Under the pieces are notes generated by a model. It saw nothing but the letters and a program-made list of their open reading frames with translations. It did not search any database and was not told the origin of the DNA. This document shows, in pieces, positions 59,539 through 64,000 of a DNA stretch of 64,000 bases. This DNA is from DATADF01 sp046263155 (GTDB taxonomy: Bacteria > Actinomycetota > CADDZG01 > WHSQ01), in contig JBHELF010000160.1 in NCBI GenBank assembly GCA_046263155.1, forward strand, positions 3,038 through 67,037, given 5' to 3'. How positions within the stretch are numbered: the stretch's first letter is position 1; each line of letters opens with the position of its first letter. Position numbers and translations under genes: made by a program.

Positions 59539-60750
59539 ATGAGACGCATCCTCACCAGCTTGTTTGCGCTTTTGATAGTTGGTCTCGTAACGCCGACGGC
59601 GAGCGCGCAGGACGCGGTCAGCGTGACGATTGGAGGCGTCAGCGACGGACAGACCCTTCGAGGGTCGCACGGTGTTTCGGCAAGTGCGTCCGCGGGCACC
59701 GGCGTCGACAGCCTCGTGCTCATCATTGGCGGCTACACGGCTGCCAGCACCGAGCCCAGCGGCGTTCAGAACGACGCGTCGGTCTCGTACCCGTGGAACA
59801 CTCGTCAGTTCCCGTCTGGTGGTTGGACGCGTAACGGCGGATACACCATCACTGCACGGGTGCGCAGCAACGGGGGCAACGTAAAGGAAGTCAGCATCAA
59901 CGTGAACGTCGACAATGACGCCACGGCACCCACAGGCCTAAATGCTTCCGCGAACAACCAAGGTGTCGTCCGTCTTAGCTGGAACCGCAACCCCGAGCCC
60001 GACGTCAGCGCTTACAAAGTAGAGCGGGACGGCGCCGCGATCGGCGAGACTCAGGACACGAGCTTCACCGATCAAGCAAATCCGGGAACCTATTCGTACC
60101 GAGTGATAGCGCTACGAGGCGGTTACGCGACTCCTTCCGGCTCGGTGTCCGTGACGGTTGACGCACCGCCACCTCCGCCCGAGCCCGAGCCCGGCGAGAG
60201 TCCCTCTGAAGAGCCGAATCCCTCCGACGAGCCCTACTACCAGGACCACCCGCAGTCGGCCGGTGGTGGTGGCGAGCAGCAGGATCCCGACGGCTACGGA
60301 TCTTTTCCTTCGGGCGGCGACGACGGCCCCTGCTACGACTGTGACACCGGCTGCTTCAGCTGCGGCTATGGCGACGGCGGCTCGAACTCAGATGCCGGCT
60401 CGCGGTTGTTCGGAGACGTCGACGATTTCACGACCAAGGGATTGCCGGGCGCCATCTTCGCCCCAGGTTTCGGCACCGCCGGCCTTCCCGCGTTGCCTGG
60501 AGTGCCTCGGCCCCCTTCGGTCTATCCGTTGGAGTGGGGAACCTACGAGGAGAACCTTCCCTACGATCTGTCGGCGGGACGGGACATCATGGTCCCCGGC
60601 GACCGCACCGGACTTATCAGCCGCACGATTCGCACGATCATTCCGCCCGACGGTTTGCGTTGGGTCGCCGTCGGAATCCTGATGATCGTGTCGGCCGGCA
60701 TGATGAGGACGATCGGCTCCCGCGTCGCTCCTCGCACCAAGATCTCCTAG
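59539..60750 (+). CDS. Secreted protein with FN3 domain and C-terminal membrane anchor
   Basis: A protein of 403 residues. It has a signal peptide (SLFALLIVGLVTPTASA), a beta-sandwich domain (residues 25-130), a fibronectin type III domain (APTGLNASANNQGVVRLSWN through VSVTV), a long Pro/Glu/Ser/Gly linker with a Cys cluster (CYDCDTGCFSCGYG) and a C-terminal helix (WVAVGILMIVSAGMMRTIG) with an Arg/Lys tail. It lacks an LPxTG motif, so it is probably membrane-anchored rather than sortase-linked. It starts 10 bases after the sortase gene. Confidence 0.85.
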   Translation: MRRILTSLFALLIVGLVTPTASAQDAVSVTIGGVSDGQTLRGSHGVSASASAGTGVDSLVLIIGGYTAASTEPSGVQNDASVSYPWNTRQFPSGGWTRNGGYTITARVRSNGGNVKEVSINVNVDNDATAPTGLNASANNQGVVRLSWNRNPEPDVSAYKVERDGAAIGETQDTSFTDQANPGTYSYRVIALRGGYATPSGSVSVTVDAPPPPPEPEPGESPSEEPNPSDEPYYQDHPQSAGGGGEQQDPDGYGSFPSGGDDGPCYDCDTGCFSCGYGDGGSNSDAGSRLFGDVDDFTTKGLPGAIFAPGFGTAGLPALPGVPRPPSVYPLEWGTYEENLPYDLSAGRDIMVPGDRTGLISRTIRTIIPPDGLRWVAVGILMIVSAGMMRTIGSRVAPRTKIS

Positions 60751-60816
60751 ATCCGGACCCACAAGCACGGCGCTTTGCCGTCGCTTCGCGTCCGTCTCCC
60801 GGTAGCGTGGAACGTG

Positions 60817-62160
60817 ATGCCTTTGACCACGCGTTTCCTCAGGGCATCTTGCGCCCTGGCTGTGGCAGCGATTGTCTTGCTGGGGTCCGCGCCGATGGCC
60901 CCTGCCGACGCGTCGCTCCCGCTCAACTTCATCTTGATCGTCACCGACGATCAGAGTCTCGGCTCAGAGCAATCCATGACCTATCTGGATGGTCGCTCGG
61001 ATTGGGTGAGATTCGAGAACGCGTTCGTTCACTTCGCGAAGTGCTGTCCGTCGCGCGCGACGATTCTTACGGGGCTGTATTCGCATAACAACGGTATCGA
61101 GACCAACCGGGGTGGAGCTGATTTCGGTGAGGAGCAGACCCACCTCGGAATTTGGTTGCGGGACGCCGGGTACCGCACCGCTCTCATCGGGAAGTACTTA
61201 AACGACTACCCGTTCGAATTGGGAGCCTCCCACGTGCCATCCGGGTGGGATCAGTGGTATGCGCTCGCGGACTCTCGCCGCTATTACAACTACGAGCTAT
61301 TCGAAAACGGGACGGCGGTGTCCTACGGCTCCAGATCCTCCGACTACATAACCGACGTCTTGGCGCGCAAGGCGATCGCCTTCATTCGCAGCTCGGACGA
61401 GCAGCCCTTCTTCCTCTACTTTGCGCCCAATGCTCCTCACGACCCTCACATTCCTGCCGATCGGCATCTCGACGATCTACGAACTTCCTCCTTCGCTCAG
61501 CCCCCGAACTTCAACGAGGAAGATCTCTCCGACAAACCCGCATGGATCCAGGCACTCGAGTTCCGCTCGAAGCGAGCAATGGCCGAGACTCGCAGGAGAG
61601 AACGCGAGCAACTACTCGCCGTGGACGATGCCGTTCGCGGCCTGTTCGAGAGTCTTGAGTCCGAAGGCCTGCTCGAGCGAACAGTCGTCATCTACACGAG
61701 CGACAACGGGTTCGCCTATGGCGAGCATCGCTGGCTCGGCAAGAAGTGCGGCTACGAAGAGTGCCTGGCGGTGCCTTTCTACGTACGAGCGCCCGGCGTG
61801 CCCGGCGGTCTCAGGACCCAGCTCGTCTCCAATACCGACTTTGCTCCGACGATCCTGGAACTGGCGGGACTGGCCCTTCGGGAAACCGATGGAATGAGCC
61901 TTGTGCCCGCACTGGCGGGCCCTCCGGAGCGCTGGCGCGACGCGATTCTGATCCGCAGTATGGGACGGGCCAACGGCTTGCGGCTCGATTTTTGGGGGTT
62001 GAGAACGGATCGCTACAAATACATGGAGCTGGTTACAGGTGAGAAGGAGCTCTACGACCTGCAGACGGATCCTTACGAGCTCGTGAACCTCGTTACGGAT
62101 TCTCGGTACGACGAGATCGAGGCTGAGCTCGCGGCGCGCCTTGCTGAGATGGCTCCTTAG
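60817..62160 (+). CDS. Secreted sulfatase (type I)
   Basis: A protein of about 447 residues from ATG 60817. A signal peptide is followed by NFILIVTDDQS with metal-binding aspartates. The sulfatase signature KCCPSRATILTGLYSHNNG contains Cys77, which is converted to formylglycine in the C-x-S-R motif. Later motifs are PNAPHDPHIPAD and IYTSDNGFAYGEHRWLGKK. It should hydrolyse a sulfate ester of unknown nature. The stop overlaps that of the sigma-factor gene by three to four bases. Confidence 0.93.
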   Translation: MPLTTRFLRASCALAVAAIVLLGSAPMAPADASLPLNFILIVTDDQSLGSEQSMTYLDGRSDWVRFENAFVHFAKCCPSRATILTGLYSHNNGIETNRGGADFGEEQTHLGIWLRDAGYRTALIGKYLNDYPFELGASHVPSGWDQWYALADSRRYYNYELFENGTAVSYGSRSSDYITDVLARKAIAFIRSSDEQPFFLYFAPNAPHDPHIPADRHLDDLRTSSFAQPPNFNEEDLSDKPAWIQALEFRSKRAMAETRRREREQLLAVDDAVRGLFESLESEGLLERTVVIYTSDNGFAYGEHRWLGKKCGYEECLAVPFYVRAPGVPGGLRTQLVSNTDFAPTILELAGLALRETDGMSLVPALAGPPERWRDAILIRSMGRANGLRLDFWGLRTDRYKYMELVTGEKELYDLQTDPYELVNLVTDSRYDEIEAELAARLAEMAP

Positions 62161-63188
62161 ACGTCCACGTCCCGACGCACGCAGACGGGCCTGCCTTGGC
62201 CCTCTACCTGCGTGCAGACGCGCGCCCGCACCTTTACACCGCAGTCGCCCAGACAAAGCCGTCGCTGCGCCTTCTGGCCTGACTTGACGCCGTCTCCGTC
62301 GATGCGCACCCGGATGCCAAATGCCTTGATCTCGCCCGCCCCCTCGACGTAGGACCCACCGATCGAGAACCGGTAGGGCTGTAGCGCGTCGCGTGTCCGC
62401 GATTTCACATTGGCTGCGGGTGCGGCAGAGGCGTCCGCCGAGTCATCGACCGCGATTTGCTTAGCGGCAGCGGAACTGAGCGCGATCGCATCGCCGGCCG
62501 GAGGATCGAAGACGGGAGCGTTCGGACGATCGACCATGATCCCCGAGATCAGCAGCGACATCGGAAGCGCGAGCACCGCGAGACCCACCGCACCTACCGT
62601 GGGAGCCGTGCCTTCGTCGCCGCTCAACCGGACAAACATCCCATCAACGAATGCACGTGCATCGGCTACGCGCTGTCGAATTCGCGTGCCGGCGAGCGCG
62701 ATGCCGCACTCGGTTCGGCTTAGGAGCGCTGTCAGTTCCCGCCGAGCGCGGAGACGAAGCATCTTTATTGCGTTGGCACCGCGGCCCGCGATCTCGGCGC
62801 CGTCACCTAGTTCCCGTAAGAGAACGGAGCGGTGGACCGAACTAAGTTCGGCGAGCGCACGCCGGACGCGGTCAAGCTCGAGTCGCGCGAGGCCGGCCTC
62901 CTCGACGTCGTAATCCGTAGCCATCTCGGGGACGGGGCCCAGGATCTCGCGCCGGCCGTTCCTGCGCGCCTCGTCGCGCAGGAGATTGAGCGCGATCGTT
63001 ACTGCGAGACGCCAGGTCGGACGGGCGGGATCGACACGCTCCCACATACCGAATAGACGCAAGCCCGTTTCCTGGACGATGTCTTCGCGTTTGCACAGGG
63101 GAACGTTCTTGTTGTTCAGGAAGGCGTGTAGCCGCCGTTCGAGCTCCGGCCAGCTGCGTTCAAATGCACGCTTTGACTCCGGGCTCAT
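62157..63188 (-). CDS. ECF-like sigma factor with a membrane-spanning C-terminal extension
   Basis: A protein of 343 residues. The first 165 residues are a sigma-70 region 2 (REDIVQETGLRLFGMWER, TWRLAVTIALNLLRDEARR) and region 4 (LAELSSVHRSVLLRELGDG, ANAIKMLRLRARREL). Residues 195-220 form a membrane helix (VGAVGLAVLALPMSLLISGI), followed by an external part with five or six cysteines (RRLCLGDCGVKVRARVC). GGGGGGAG precedes the ATG. A sigma factor linked to its own membrane sensor would not need a separate anti-sigma protein; none is encoded beside it. Confidence 0.88.
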   Translation of the reverse strand: MSPESKRAFERSWPELERRLHAFLNNKNVPLCKREDIVQETGLRLFGMWERVDPARPTWRLAVTIALNLLRDEARRNGRREILGPVPEMATDYDVEEAGLARLELDRVRRALAELSSVHRSVLLRELGDGAEIAGRGANAIKMLRLRARRELTALLSRTECGIALAGTRIRQRVADARAFVDGMFVRLSGDEGTAPTVGAVGLAVLALPMSLLISGIMVDRPNAPVFDPPAGDAIALSSAAAKQIAVDDSADASAAPAANVKSRTRDALQPYRFSIGGSYVEGAGEIKAFGIRVRIDGDGVKSGQKAQRRLCLGDCGVKVRARVCTQVEGQGRPVCVRRDVDV

Positions 63189-63279
63189 CGTTCTCCCCCC
63201 TGGGTCGATGACATCGTCATCGTACCCGTGTACTTAGGACAACGTTGGACGGGCGGGGGGGTTGTGACATTCCTGGTGC

Positions 63280-64000
63280 CTATCCCGTCAGCGCTCTCAG
63301 AACCGAGATCCGACCCATTCCGAAGTAGCCGTCGCGCCCCGGGCGCCCCAAATCGACCGCGGTCTCCATGATCCGGGTCGCAACCTCATCGGCGCTCCAC
63401 TCCGGATGGGCCGAAAACAGCAGCGCCGCCAGGGCCGACACGTGGGGAGCCGCCATCGAGGTCCCCGAGAAGGCTGCGAACCCTGGCGTGCTGGGCGGGG
63501 AGCGATCGGCCGGCACCGTCGACCAGATGCCCACGCCCGGGGCCGCGACGTCGACGTAGGGCCCGTGGTTCGAGAAGGGCGCCCATTCGTCCTGGGTGCT
63601 GGTCGCCCCCACACCCAGATAGCCGTCGCAGGCAGCCGGGTATGTGGTGGGGTTCTTCCTCTGAGCGGAGTTTCCCGCCGCGGCGACGAGCAGCACCTCC
63701 TTGGCGGCGGCGAGCTGAGCCAAAGCCATGAAGGGAGCAGGGCAGGAATCGCCCGCCCCGCCCAGCGAGAGATTCACTACGCGCGCTCCTTTGGCGATGG
63801 CCTCGGCGATGCCGGCCGCCACCCCGAAATTGTCGCAGCTGCCCCGTTCTCCACACACCCTGATCGCCAGCACCTTGGCCCCCCACGACATCCCGGCTAT
63901 GCCGAGGTTGTTGTCCTGAGTTGCGGCGATGATCCCTGCCACGTGCGTCCCGTGCCCGTTGGGGTCGCCGGGATCGTCATCGAGGCTCACGTAGTCGTAG
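63280..64000 (-). CDS. Subtilisin-like S8 serine protease (partial)
   Basis: The 3' part of a protease of the S8 family. The frame runs off the right window edge; about 240 residues are visible. The histidine motif (NGHGTHVAGI), the oxyanion Asn region (LLVAAAGNSAQ) and the nucleophile FSGTSMAAPHVSALAALL are intact. The aspartate motif should lie beyond the edge. It ends with GRISVLRALTG and no C-terminal extra domain. Confidence 0.9.
   Translation of the reverse strand, partial: YDYVSLDDDPGDPNGHGTHVAGIIAATQDNNLGIAGMSWGAKVLAIRVCGERGSCDNFGVAAGIAEAIAKGARVVNLSLGGAGDSCPAPFMALAQLAAAKEVLLVAAAGNSAQRKNPTTYPAACDGYLGVGATSTQDEWAPFSNHGPYVDVAAPGVGIWSTVPADRSPPSTPGFAAFSGTSMAAPHVSALAALLFSAHPEWSADEVATRIMETAVDLGRPGRDGYFGMGRISVLRALTG

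Overview
The window is GC-rich chromosomal DNA from a bacterium that is most likely a member of the Actinomycetota, probably a deep-branching or uncultured lineage. The main evidence is a fused KGD-type 2-oxoglutarate dehydrogenase, a mec-cysO-cysM-murI-(metallo-beta-lactamase)-rph-rdgB operon in the same order as in mycobacteria, a class E-like sortase, a TIGR03086-type DinB protein, many GTG and TTG starts, and many lipoproteins and secreted proteins. No species can be named from the sequence alone.

Layout. 1-10.9 kb: membrane and regulatory genes (a TPR-LuxR regulator with a DUF4242 gene, a hydrolase-cyclase fusion, paired secreted paralogues, a DUF2330-cupredoxin pair, MgtC, acyltransferase 3). 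10.9-16.6 kb: one tightly overlapping operon that starts with selD. An in-frame TGA at the SelD active site is followed by a strong hairpin and is best read as selenocysteine. The operon continues with the Mec/CysO/CysM cysteine pathway, murI, a metallo-beta-lactamase, RNase PH and the XTP/dITP pyrophosphatase. 16.6-32.5 kb: an inositol-phosphatase-family gene, an RTX-type secreted protein, tRNA-Leu with a LAGLIDADG protein beside it, a CsbD gene behind a SigB/SigF-like promoter, a GGDEF-EAL protein, a CocE-type hydrolase, two orphan ABC permeases, and small membrane and lipoproteins.

32.6-39.5 kb: a tandem accessory region at the 3' end of a tRNA-Lys(CTT) gene. Three copies of the tRNA 3' half bound two adjacent elements. 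The tRNA-proximal element (4.7 kb) carries an excisionase-like HTH protein, a tyrosine integrase and unusual cargo (a two-helix membrane protein, a small acidic protein, an ankyrin protein and an unknown membrane-anchored protein). The distal element (2.25 kb) has no integrase and carries a lipoprotein with Ltp-like repeats and a proline-rich membrane protein. Each element has its own pair of short direct repeats, spaced exactly 11 bp, near both ends. These look like arm-type recombinase sites. They differ between the two elements but have almost the same geometry.

39.6-57.2 kb: tRNA-His, an MFS transporter, kgd, an M14 carboxypeptidase, CBS and SDR genes, a channel-like protein, a BNR-repeat protein whose signal peptide lies upstream of any normal start codon, and a repair pair (HhH-GPD glycosylase and UdgX). 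57.2-60.8 kb: a sortase-surface protein operon behind a recognisable promoter and a structured leader. 60.8-64 kb: a sulfatase, an ECF sigma factor fused to a membrane-spanning C-terminal region, and a subtilisin-like protease cut by the window edge.
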